Below, piece by piece: positions 1 through 7,740 of a stretch of DNA of 64,000 nt. The stretch lies in assembly GCA_018268055.1 (NCBI GenBank), contig JAFDXF010000006.1, positions 87,222 through 151,221 of the forward strand, read 5' to 3'. The translations under genes and the position numbers were made by a program. Positions within the stretch are counted from its first letter, which is position 1, and each line of letters starts with the position of its first letter. This DNA comes from Bacteroidota bacterium (GTDB taxonomy: Bacteria; Bacteroidota; Bacteroidia; Chitinophagales; Chitinophagaceae). The notes beneath the pieces were generated by a model, which worked only from the letters and a program-made list of their open reading frames with translations, had not been told where the DNA came from and did no database searches.

Positions 1-632
1 GTATGAGTGTAACAGAAGGATGGATATTCGCAATTGTTACCGGTACGTTGGGTGTTTTTATTCTTGGATATTTTTTCAATTTGCTGACTGGAGGTCTTGC
101 AGCATTTAGTTTATTTCTTTATGCATTTATCTATACACCGTTAAAGAAAGTAAGCTCCATTGCTGTATTGGTCGGCGCTATACCAGGTGCACTTCCTTGC
201 CTTATCGGCTGGACTGCAGGAACCGGTGAATTGTCAATGGGAGGATGGGTGTTGTTTGCATTTCAGTTCTTTTGGCAATTCCCTCATTTTTGGGCTATTG
301 CATGGGTAGCGCATAATGATTATTCAGCCGTAGGATTTAAGTTGCTGCCTGCAGATCAAGGGCCAACTAAATTTACAGCTTTACAAACAGTTCTTTATTC
401 ATTGGCATTGGTGCCGGTAACATTAGCACCTTATTATATAGACATGTGCAGTTATAATGATTTCAAAGGTATCGTAAGCATAACTCTTGTAGTATTGGCT
501 AATGTGTTTTTGTTGAGGCTATGTCTGATTTTATACAAAAAACTAGACTTGCCGTCTGCAAGAAAATTAATGTTTGGTTGTTATTTGTATTTGCCAATTG
601 TAATGTTGGCTTGGTTATTAGCAAAAAATTAA
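1..632 (+). CDS. ctaB: Protoheme IX farnesyltransferase (heme O synthase), C-terminal part
   Basis: UbiA-family membrane prenyltransferase that adds a farnesyl group to heme B to make heme O for the cytochrome oxidase encoded downstream. About 209 residues are visible, with hydrophobic membrane segments, the motif YTPLKK followed by GAIPGALPCLIGW, and WQFPHFWAIAW, all characteristic of CtaB/CyoE. The first Asp-rich motif lies upstream, outside the window. The ATG at position 3 is probably internal: no stop precedes it and the family is normally about 290-300 residues, so the gene is cut by the window edge. It is the first visible member of the oxidase operon. Confidence 0.9.
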   Translation, partial: MSVTEGWIFAIVTGTLGVFILGYFFNLLTGGLAAFSLFLYAFIYTPLKKVSSIAVLVGAIPGALPCLIGWTAGTGELSMGGWVLFAFQFFWQFPHFWAIAWVAHNDYSAVGFKLLPADQGPTKFTALQTVLYSLALVPVTLAPYYIDMCSYNDFKGIVSITLVVLANVFLLRLCLILYKKLDLPSARKLMFGCYLYLPIVMLAWLLAKN

Positions 633-674
633 ATACTGCGAAAACAGTATTTTAAAATATAAAGTAGTGAAATA

Positions 675-1277
675 ATGGTGAGTGATCTGGATTTAAATAG
701 AACAAACGAAACTTCTTATAAAGAAAGTAAGAAAGATAGAATGCATCCGCATAAGTTCACTATGTGGATAGCTATTGCAAGTATCATTATGATGTTTGCG
801 GGGCTGACAAGTGCATTTATTGTAAAGAGCAATAAAGAGAATTGGGTAACAGTTGACATACCTAAAATATTTTGGGTATCAACAGCAGTTTTATTTTTAA
901 GTAGCCTTGTAATGCACTTTGCTGTAAGATCTTTTAAACAAAGGGAAATGAGTAAGTATCAATTATTTTTGGCACTTAGTCTATTATTGGGTATTGCTTT
1001 TTTGGTTTTGCAGTGGAAAGGATTTAACCTGCTTTGGAATGATGAGCATGTTACTTTTAAAGGTGGAGGAGCAGGGCAGTTTCTATATGTAATATTCGGA
1101 CTCCATTTGGTGCACGTATTAGGTGGAGTAGTAGCATTATTGGTAATATTTTTAAAGAGATTCTTTGGAAGAATAAAGAACTATAATGTAGTACCCGTAG
1201 AAGTAATGGCTACCTATTGGTATTTTATTGACTTTCTATGGATTTATTTGCTCATATTTTTTATTGTTATAAATTAA
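675..1277 (+). CDS. Cytochrome c oxidase subunit III-like protein (short form)
   Basis: A 200-residue heme-copper oxidase subunit III with about five membrane segments. The N-terminus (MHPHKFTMWIAIASI) and the helix containing GLHLVHVLGGVVAL, followed by YWYFIDFLWIYLLIFF at the C-terminus, are typical of the family. Subunit III stabilises subunit I and may assist proton uptake and oxygen supply. It lies 42 bp after ctaB and 31 bp before a second, longer subunit III, so the operon has two tandem paralogues, a common arrangement in Bacteroidota. Membrane localisation is inferred from hydrophobicity. Confidence 0.9.
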   Translation: MVSDLDLNRTNETSYKESKKDRMHPHKFTMWIAIASIIMMFAGLTSAFIVKSNKENWVTVDIPKIFWVSTAVLFLSSLVMHFAVRSFKQREMSKYQLFLALSLLLGIAFLVLQWKGFNLLWNDEHVTFKGGGAGQFLYVIFGLHLVHVLGGVVALLVIFLKRFFGRIKNYNVVPVEVMATYWYFIDFLWIYLLIFFIVIN

Positions 1278-1308
1278 TTTCAGAAATAAACAGATTTTAT
1301 AATTAATT

Positions 1309-2187
1309 ATGTCAACACAAACAACAACAGCGCAACAGGTCAGATGGTGGAGCGGCGGTAAAAGCCCCTTCAATTTAGAATACGGCAAGTTGATGATGTG
1401 GTATTTTCTGATTAGTGACGCACTAACATTTGGCGGATTTTTAATTTCTTATGGTACTGTTAGATTTAGCCAAAACTATTGGCCGGATCCCAACGTAGTG
1501 TTTAATGCATTTCCCGGCGCTGGCCATGCTAATCTGCCTTTGGCATTTGTGAGTGTAATGACTTTTATCTTGATTCTTAGTTCTGTTACCATGGTTTTTG
1601 CAGTGCATGCAGGACACAATCACGACAAAAAAGGCGTTATCAAATGGCTCTTTTGGACAATCATTGGAGGTTTTGCTTTCTTAGCTTGTCAGGCTTGGGA
1701 GTGGACGCACCTTATCACCGGCGAACATTTAGTTTTGGCTGATGGTAAGTTAGATATGATTGGTCAAACAATGTCTGCTAACCCATGGGGAGAATTAGTA
1801 ACCGATAAAGCAGCATTGGCTAATGCACTGAATGCGACACCGCATGATATGTTGGTAAAAATCGTACACAGTCATAATCATACACAATCCATTCAAGAGC
1901 TTGCGGCAATGACCGATCAGCAATTGAAAGGAATGGTAAATGTAGCGGAGATGCATATCAGAGAGAAAGGCCCTGTTGGTTTTGGAAACTTTTTCTATGA
2001 GATCACCGGCTTTCACGGTTTCCACGTTTTCACCGGTGTAATGGCCAATATTGTGATGCTGGTCATGACACAAAAGAATGTATTTGAAAAACGCGGCCAT
2101 TATTTAATGATAGAAAAAGCAGGTTTGTATTGGCATTTTGTGGATCTGGTATGGGTTTTTGTATTCTTATGTTTCTATTTGATTTAA
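1309..2187 (+). CDS. Cytochrome c oxidase subunit III (long form)
   Basis: A 292-residue subunit III of the heme-copper oxidase. Membrane helices are visible (MMWYFLISDALTFGGFLISY, LPLAFVSVMTFILILSS), and the C-terminal helix pair contains GFHGFHVFTGVMANIV and YWHFVDLVWVFVFLCFYL, the standard His-bearing signature. Compared with the preceding gene it carries a long hydrophilic insertion near residues 145-215, rich in His and Gln, which probably forms an extramembrane loop. The gene is 31 bp downstream of the short subunit III and 23 bp upstream of subunit IV, so cotranscription is likely. Confidence 0.92.
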   Translation: MSTQTTTAQQVRWWSGGKSPFNLEYGKLMMWYFLISDALTFGGFLISYGTVRFSQNYWPDPNVVFNAFPGAGHANLPLAFVSVMTFILILSSVTMVFAVHAGHNHDKKGVIKWLFWTIIGGFAFLACQAWEWTHLITGEHLVLADGKLDMIGQTMSANPWGELVTDKAALANALNATPHDMLVKIVHSHNHTQSIQELAAMTDQQLKGMVNVAEMHIREKGPVGFGNFFYEITGFHGFHVFTGVMANIVMLVMTQKNVFEKRGHYLMIEKAGLYWHFVDLVWVFVFLCFYLI

Positions 2188-2210
2188 TAAACTTTAATTA
2201 AAAATAAATT

Positions 2211-2660
2211 ATGCAGCATCCCGCATTTGAAGAAGTAACTTTTCATCCGGACCATTCGGACGAAGTAAGTTTTAAGAAAAAAATTATTAAGACAACGGTT
2301 ATACTTTCTATTATTACGTTAATAGAATTAGGACTTGGTCTTTTAATTCACGCTTTGCATCTTCCGGATAATCTTGGAAGGTTGTTGATTAAAGGAGTGA
2401 TTATCATTCTTTCTTTAGCAAAAGTATTTTACATTGTTTCTGTGTTTATGCATTTGGGCGATGAAAAGAGAAATATGATAATGACGATCGTAGTGCCTTC
2501 AATGTTATTCATTTGGTTTATGGTGGCTTTTATGGCGGACGGAGTTTCGTTCAAAAATCTCCGTAATAAGTATAACAATGATTACAAAGTAGGTGGTATG
2601 CCAGCGAAAGCTCAACCAAGTCAAAACACCGCACCCATAACACCCGGTGGCAGAAATTAA
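2211..2660 (+). CDS. Cytochrome c oxidase subunit IV family protein
   Basis: A 149-residue small oxidase subunit with three predicted membrane helices (residues about 28-46, 56-80, 91-108) and a polar C-terminal tail rich in Pro, Gln and Thr. The segment FYIVSVFMHLGDEKRNMIMTI is a recognisable part of the prokaryotic subunit IV family (COX4_pro). In caa3- and bo3-type enzymes this subunit assists assembly of the oxidase. It follows the two subunit III genes and is the last gene before an intrinsic terminator-like hairpin. Confidence 0.85.
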   Translation: MQHPAFEEVTFHPDHSDEVSFKKKIIKTTVILSIITLIELGLGLLIHALHLPDNLGRLLIKGVIIILSLAKVFYIVSVFMHLGDEKRNMIMTIVVPSMLFIWFMVAFMADGVSFKNLRNKYNNDYKVGGMPAKAQPSQNTAPITPGGRN

Positions 2661-2688
2661 GTATTTGATAAATATATTTATTGAACCA

Positions 2689-2728
2689 AACCATCCCATG
2701 CCAACCGGTGCGGGATGGTTTTATTTTA
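2689..2728 (+). terminator. Terminator-like hairpin between coxIV and sco
   Basis: Perfect 9-bp stem, AACCATCCC at 2689-2697 with GGGATGGTT at 2712-2720, followed by TTATTTT. It ends about 10 nt before the GTG start of the next gene, which leaves no room for a promoter between them. It may therefore be a partial terminator or attenuator that lowers expression of the assembly genes relative to the structural genes. Confidence 0.75.
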
Positions 2729-2738
2729 GAAAGAACTC

Positions 2739-3539
2739 GTGAACAAAAAAGCGTTATTAGGAATAATCCTTGCATTATTGATACCCTTATCAATATTCAT
2801 GGTATTTCAAAAAGTTACCAATAAAGCATTGGTGATGCCCGGCCATTATAAATGGGATAGTATAGTAAATGTAGTGAGTAAGGGAAAGAATACGACAGAC
2901 ACGATTTGGCATAAGTTGAAAGATTTTTCACTAACAAACCAAAATGGTGTTACTGTAAACTGGGATAGCTTGAAAGGGAAAATCGTTATTGCGGATTTAT
3001 TTTTTACTCATTGCCCTACGATTTGTCCTGTAATGACAGCTAATATGAAACGAATAGCCGCTTCACTCAATAATGGCCAACGTGTAGGCGACAGAACAAA
3101 TCAACAAGTTCATTTTATTTCATTGAGCATAGATCCAGAAAGAGACTCAGTAGAACGATTAAAATATTGGGCCAATCGCTTTCAGATAAATCCGGAACAA
3201 TGGTGGCTGCTGACGGGCAATAAAAAAGAGATTTACGATTATGCAATAAAAGAGATGATGATTTTTGCAGAAGATGGCCAAGGCATTGATACCAGCTTTA
3301 TACACAGTGACCGTTTTGTTTTGATTGACAGTAGCAGACATTTGCGCGGGTTTTACAACGGAATGGATTCATCTTCTCTTGCTCAGTTATCAAGAGACCT
3401 TGTGTTGCTCACGATGGAGCGTACACCCGATGAGAAAGGTGTTTTTGCAGATAATATGCTTACGATAGCGCTCACTTTTTTGATGGCAATTTTTGCAGTA
3501 GGCCTTTTCTTTTATATCCTTAAAAAAAATAAACAATAA
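2739..3539 (+). CDS. SCO1/SenC family copper chaperone for cytochrome oxidase
   Basis: A 266-residue thioredoxin-fold protein that delivers copper or maintains Cys reduction for the CuA site of subunit II. The copper-binding CPTIC motif gives C92 and C96, and a conserved His lies in DTSFIHSDRFVLID. There is an N-terminal membrane anchor (about residues 5-25) and, less usually, a second hydrophobic helix at the extreme C-terminus (about 240-262), so both ends may be membrane-anchored. The start is GTG at 2739. It overlaps the next gene by one base and belongs functionally to the oxidase operon. Confidence 0.92.
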   Translation: MNKKALLGIILALLIPLSIFMVFQKVTNKALVMPGHYKWDSIVNVVSKGKNTTDTIWHKLKDFSLTNQNGVTVNWDSLKGKIVIADLFFTHCPTICPVMTANMKRIAASLNNGQRVGDRTNQQVHFISLSIDPERDSVERLKYWANRFQINPEQWWLLTGNKKEIYDYAIKEMMIFAEDGQGIDTSFIHSDRFVLIDSSRHLRGFYNGMDSSSLAQLSRDLVLLTMERTPDEKGVFADNMLTIALTFLMAIFAVGLFFYILKKNKQ

Positions 3540-4120
3540 TGCTTCAGGCAGTTTGGAAAAAGAATGACCATAAAGCGAAATGGCTGATCTGGAGTTTCTC
3601 AGTTATCATGTTTTTGGTGATAACAGCTTTGGGTAGGGTTCATCTTAAAGTGGATCTTGGTTTTGATGTACACATTTTTGCGTTATTGAATGCTATCATC
3701 AATTCTGTAGTTGCATTTTTATTAATGGCTGCATTATTTGCTGTTAAGTCAAAGCAGTATAAATGGCATCGAAACCTGATGCTTGCGGCCATTGTATTAT
3801 CCGTTTTATTTCTGATAAGCTATTTGTGTCATCACTTATTTTCTGCAGAAACGAAGTTTGGTGATATCAATCACGATGGCTTGCTGTCTGATGATGAAAA
3901 AGCAACTGTGGGTATTAACCGAATTATCTATTATATCTTATTAGGAACACATATTCCACTTGCGGGATTAATACTGCCATTTGTTCTTTTTACTGCATAC
4001 AGAGCATTGATTGGGGAATATGCACAACATAAAAAATTAGCTCGTATTACCTGGCCTATTTGGTTTTATGTTGCAGTGTCTGGAGTGATTGTGTATTGGA
4101 TGATAAAGCCTTATTATTAA
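3539..4120 (+). CDS. DUF420 membrane protein of the oxidase operon, with an EF-hand-like loop
   Basis: A 193-residue protein with about five membrane segments, matching the DUF420 family that accompanies cytochrome oxidase operons and is implicated in oxidase maturation. Conserved-looking His residues are present (HLKVD, HRNLM, CHHLF, GTHIPLAG). Between two helices lies DINHDGLLSDDE (residues 109-120), which fits the 12-residue calcium-binding EF-hand loop exactly (D1, N3, D5, G6, L8, S9, E12). It starts at the stop codon of sco and is followed by a terminator. The calcium role is inference. Confidence 0.85.
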   Translation: MLQAVWKKNDHKAKWLIWSFSVIMFLVITALGRVHLKVDLGFDVHIFALLNAIINSVVAFLLMAALFAVKSKQYKWHRNLMLAAIVLSVLFLISYLCHHLFSAETKFGDINHDGLLSDDEKATVGINRIIYYILLGTHIPLAGLILPFVLFTAYRALIGEYAQHKKLARITWPIWFYVAVSGVIVYWMIKPYY

Positions 4121-4126
4121 TAAAAA

Positions 4127-4158
4127 AGGCTGCCCTTGATGAGCAGCCTGAATTTCTT
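4127..4158. terminator. Bidirectional intrinsic terminator
   Basis: AGGCTGC at 4127-4133 pairs with GCAGCCT at 4143-4149. It has a run of A on the left and a T-rich stretch on the right, so it can serve both the oxidase operon (+) and the convergent gene ending at 4173 (-). Confidence 0.75.
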
Positions 4159-4172
4159 TGTCAATAATTAAT

Positions 4173-4592
4173 TTACTGAAGTTTCAAATATTGTGCGAAG
4201 CAATATCCTTCTACACCATCTTCTGTACGTACCTGCCACCACAATTCACTTGTTTGACTGATTACAGTAACAGTAGCATCATGTGCTGCTTTTCCAACAA
4301 TTGGTTGATCCGTTCCGGGTCCTTTTCTCACATTAAGATTACTTTTTTCAGTAACTACTGTTGCTTTACTGTCGGTAGTACTTGGAGTAACATTAATATT
4401 CATGATTAAATCACCGGTCAAATAGTTAGGATCTAATTTGTCGTATATCTGCCAGAGATTATCTTTCACTGCGCCACTTGGGGCTGTGCCATCTATATAT
4501 AATACATTGTCTTGCTCCCGTACTTGTAAATCAGTAACACCTGAAGCATTTGCTGCATCTACTATTTCTTGATATTTTTCTTGTAATGCCAT
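4173..4592 (-). CDS. BON-like domain plus bacterial SH3 domain protein
   Basis: A 139-residue protein with no evident signal peptide. The N-terminal half (residues 1-70) resembles a BON-type fold: it alternates charged and hydrophobic residues and contains VLYIDGTAPSGAVKDNLW. The C-terminal half (about 78-139) is a bacterial SH3 domain, shown by SNLNVRKGPGTDQPIVGKA and WWQVRTEDGVEGYCFAQYL. The architecture resembles LysM/BON potassium- or cell-wall-binding proteins, but with SH3 in place of LysM. It is 29 bp downstream of a BON lipoprotein on the same strand. The exact role is unknown. Confidence 0.75.
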   Translation of the reverse strand: MALQEKYQEIVDAANASGVTDLQVREQDNVLYIDGTAPSGAVKDNLWQIYDKLDPNYLTGDLIMNINVTPSTTDSKATVVTEKSNLNVRKGPGTDQPIVGKAAHDATVTVISQTSELWWQVRTEDGVEGYCFAQYLKLQ

Positions 4593-4621
4593 TTTATTAG
4601 TTTGTAATATTATTGAATTGA

Positions 4622-5116
4622 TTATTTAATTTTTAAACCGGTTAAATCATATCCTTTTGACTTTAATTTGTCTAAAGTTTGCTTAATCATAGCCCATTTA
4701 GCTTTTAGTATCTCACCTACTAAAACGATTTTGCCATCTTTAATTGATGATTTAACAGAAGGGATATCTTTAAAAATATCTGCCAAACCTTGTGTCAGTG
4801 TAGCATCATCGGCATTTACAACCGGTGCAGGAGGTGGGGCTACCGTAAGATTGTTTACAACACTCTTTACTCCTTTTAATTTACCAATAGCATCAACTGC
4901 GTATGTTACAGCGCTGTTGTCAGCAAGTTGGCCTGTAAGTGTAGCGATACCATCTTTTACGGCTACAGCAGTACCGGCAAGTTTACCATCGGCAGAAATA
5001 GCTTTTTCAATAGTAGCTTGAATGTCAGAATCCTTAAGTTTTGTTTTGCAGGATTGAATGGTTAATGCCATTGCTGCAATTACCAATGACATGAGTGTGA
5101 TTTTTAGTTTCTTCAT
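4622..5116 (-). CDS. BON domain lipoprotein
   Basis: A 164-residue protein with a lipoprotein signal peptide: lysine-rich start, hydrophobic core, then TIQSC with the lipidated Cys at 23. Two BON-like repeats follow. The first (about 30-92) contains AVKDGIATLTGQLADN and LKGVKSVVNNLTV, the second (about 103-164) contains VKSSIKDGKIVLVGE, with a short Pro/Ala linker between them. BON domains are thought to bind membranes or peptidoglycan, as in OsmY. It is probably cotranscribed with the BON/SH3 gene. A stress role is inference. Confidence 0.82.
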   Translation of the reverse strand: MKKLKITLMSLVIAAMALTIQSCKTKLKDSDIQATIEKAISADGKLAGTAVAVKDGIATLTGQLADNSAVTYAVDAIGKLKGVKSVVNNLTVAPPPAPVVNADDATLTQGLADIFKDIPSVKSSIKDGKIVLVGEILKAKWAMIKQTLDKLKSKGYDLTGLKIK

Positions 5117-5471
5117 TTTAATTTTTTTTAGTGTGTAAATATAAAAACTCCCATAATATCAAAGTGTAAAAAAATGAAATTCGGAAGACTTATATATATA
5201 CATCATTTGTGTTAACAAGTAAATAACCCCTCCTTGACTTTAATGTAGTGCGAAAGGTTGCAAAGCGATAAAATTTTTTGCAAATAAAACATCTGCATAG
5301 AGCAGTATGGTTATTTTTTGAGAGCATACGGACGAAGCTTTCATGCCAGCCTTAGGGACTCATTTAGATAAGGATAATTCTTCTGTACCTTTATAGTGTT
5401 GATTAAGAATAACATCTATTATTATTTTCGAGTTTTTAAGAGCAGTTGCTTTTGTGCTAAAAATAATATTT
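5117..5471. other. Intergenic region of about 355 bp between divergent genes
   Basis: No convincing gene is visible. This stretch must hold the promoters of the divergent BON lipoprotein and DUF488 genes. The one structure I see is the inverted repeat TTGCAAA (5258-5264) / TTTGCAA (5277-5283) with a 12-nt spacer, a possible regulator site. The open frame on the minus strand at 5360-5575 overlaps the DUF488 start and looks spurious. Confidence 0.4.
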
Positions 5472-5828
5472 ATGAAAGAAATCATCATTAAACGAGTGTA
5501 TGAGGCACCATCTGAAACCGATGGATATAGAATATTGGTGGATAGGCTTTGGCCAAGAGGTGTGAGTAAGGTCAAGGCAAAATTGGATGAATGGGATAAA
5601 GAACTTGGCCCCTCTACTGAGTTGCGAAACTGGTTTGGTCACAAAGACGAACTATTTCCGGAATTTGCCAGGCGATACAAAGTTGAATTGAAAAAGCAAA
5701 AGGAAGACTTATTGCGGATAAAGACAATTGCAACAAAAAAGCAAGTTTGCATTGTTTATGGCGCAAAAAATGAAAAGCATAATCAAGCAGTCGTTATAAA
5801 GTCAGTTTTAGACTCAATGAAAATTTAA
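5472..5828 (+). CDS. DUF488 family protein
   Basis: A 118-residue protein matching the small DUF488 family (YeaO-like), with the hallmark N-terminus RVYEAPSETDGYRILVDRLWPRG, then DEWDKELGPSTELRNWFGH and, near the C-terminus, CIVYGAKNEKHNQAVVI. The biochemical function of the family is not established. I chose the ATG at 5472 over a GTG at 5454 because the family begins at about this point. It appears monocistronic. Confidence 0.85.
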   Translation: MKEIIIKRVYEAPSETDGYRILVDRLWPRGVSKVKAKLDEWDKELGPSTELRNWFGHKDELFPEFARRYKVELKKQKEDLLRIKTIATKKQVCIVYGAKNEKHNQAVVIKSVLDSMKI

Positions 5829-6009
5829 ATAGGTACGATAGTTTACCTTTTTGGTAATACTTTTCCTATTGTCTTTTTTTACTTCGTAAAGCATAAAATC
5901 TAAACGCTTAATTCGTACATTTACCGTGTTTATACAGACGTAAACAAAAACCTTTTTATAACTGTCACCCAGTCCTCAAAAAATTTTTTAAGTTAAATAA
6001 ACATTTATC

Positions 6010-7617
6010 ATGCGTGGTAAATTTATAATTATCTCTTCTGCATTATTATTAGGGTCATTAGCGTTATCAATCTTTCTTAGTCCTAATTGGTATGTAGTAT
6101 TTGGAATTATCCTTGTGTTAACATTCATGGGTTATCAGGATATGGTACAAAAAAAACATACTGTAAAACGCATATTCCCATTAGTCGGCAGGCTTCGTTA
6201 TGTACTGGAAGAGTTAAGACCAAAAATGTATCAGTATTTTATTGAATCCGATATTGATGGACGACCCATTAATCGTGTGGATAGGAATGTAATCTATCAA
6301 CGAGCAAAAAGAGAGTTAGAAACAGTTCCTTTTGGAACGCAGCTTGATGTTTATGCCGAAGGATATGAGTGGATGTGCCATTCAATGGCGCCCAAAGCTT
6401 TTGATACATTGAATCATAATCCAAGAGTTGTTTTTGGAAATAAAGATTGTAAGCAACCTTATGCTGCAAGTGTTCTTAACGTATCTGCAATGAGCTATGG
6501 TTCTTTAAGTTCTCAAGCGGTTGAAGCATTGAATGGTGGAGCTCAAATTGGCGGCTTTGCACACAATACCGGAGAGGGTGGATTGAGTGATTACCATTTA
6601 AAGCATGGTGGAGATTTAATATGGCAAATAGGTACAGGTTATTTTGGATGTAGAGATGAACATGGAAATTTTGAGCCTAATTTATTTGCCGAAAAATCAA
6701 ATCTGTCGAATGTGAAAATGATTGAACTGAAAATCTCTCAAGGTGCGAAACCCGGACATGGTGGAATTTTGCCTGCTTCAAAAAATACAGAAGAGATAGC
6801 CCGGATCCGTCACGTGAAGCCACATACAAAGATTGCATCACCTCCTTATCACTCAGCGTTTAATACTCCATTGGAGATGATTCAATTTATTCAGAAACTA
6901 AGAGAATTATCGGGAGGCAAACCTGTGGGATTCAAATTATGTATTGGGCACAAGAGTGAGTTTATCTCTATTTGCAAAGCAATGATTCATTTAGATATTT
7001 ATCCTGATTTTATCACCGTAGATGGCGGCGAAGGAGGAACAGGTGCCGCCCCGCAGGAATTTACGAACTACTTAGGTGCACCAATGTTGGACGGACTTGC
7101 ATTTGTTCATAATATTTTAAACGGACTGAATATTCGGCAGCATATTAAAATCATTGCTTCTGGAAAAATTATCTCTGCATTTCATATTGCTCGTGCGATG
7201 GCACTGGGCGCAGATACCTGTAACTCTGCACGTGCGATGATGATGGCGCTCGGATGTATTCAGGCTCTTTTATGCAACACGAACCGCTGTCCTACAGGCA
7301 TTGCAACGCAAGATCCTAAATTAACGGTAGGCTTGGTCGTTGAAGATAAAAAAGTGCGAGTAGCAAATTATCATAAAGGCACAATTGAAAGTTTTGTAGA
7401 AATGCTAGGAGCATCCGGGTTGGATGATATGAAAAACATTACTCGTTCGCATATTTACAGAAGAGTAAATTTGAATGAGATGTTGACTTATGAAGAAATA
7501 TTTCCTTCTATAAAAATAGGCTCTATGCTGAATAATGAAATTCCCGAAAAGTATAAACTGGATTTTGCACACGCTGATATGAATAAGTGGGGTGTAGGTG
7601 TAGCAGAAACTATTTGA
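6010..7617 (+). CDS. FMN-binding glutamate synthase family protein
   Basis: A 535-residue protein with two N-terminal hydrophobic segments (about 5-25 and 28-45) and a large TIM-barrel domain like the synthase domain of GltB. Visible features are the flavin/substrate region NVSAMSYGSLSSQAVEALNGG, GAKPGHGGILPASK, VDGGEGGTGAAPQEF, and the Cys-rich CIQALLCNTNRCPTGIATQ, which matches the 3Fe-4S ligand segment of glutamate synthase. There is no glutaminase domain, so it is not a classical GltB. The family is annotated only as FMN-dependent, and the substrate is not settled. It has a possible functional link with the PLP enzyme 123 bp downstream. Confidence 0.85.
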   Translation: MRGKFIIISSALLLGSLALSIFLSPNWYVVFGIILVLTFMGYQDMVQKKHTVKRIFPLVGRLRYVLEELRPKMYQYFIESDIDGRPINRVDRNVIYQRAKRELETVPFGTQLDVYAEGYEWMCHSMAPKAFDTLNHNPRVVFGNKDCKQPYAASVLNVSAMSYGSLSSQAVEALNGGAQIGGFAHNTGEGGLSDYHLKHGGDLIWQIGTGYFGCRDEHGNFEPNLFAEKSNLSNVKMIELKISQGAKPGHGGILPASKNTEEIARIRHVKPHTKIASPPYHSAFNTPLEMIQFIQKLRELSGGKPVGFKLCIGHKSEFISICKAMIHLDIYPDFITVDGGEGGTGAAPQEFTNYLGAPMLDGLAFVHNILNGLNIRQHIKIIASGKIISAFHIARAMALGADTCNSARAMMMALGCIQALLCNTNRCPTGIATQDPKLTVGLVVEDKKVRVANYHKGTIESFVEMLGASGLDDMKNITRSHIYRRVNLNEMLTYEEIFPSIKIGSMLNNEIPEKYKLDFAHADMNKWGVGVAETI

Positions 7618-7740
7618 TTTAATTCAAAATATTACTACATCAAGATTTATTTCCGAAAATCAATCTTTCAGTGTTTTCTTCTATAAACGGTATTAATTTT
7701 TCTATAATAAATTGCTATAACCACGTTATATATATTAATA

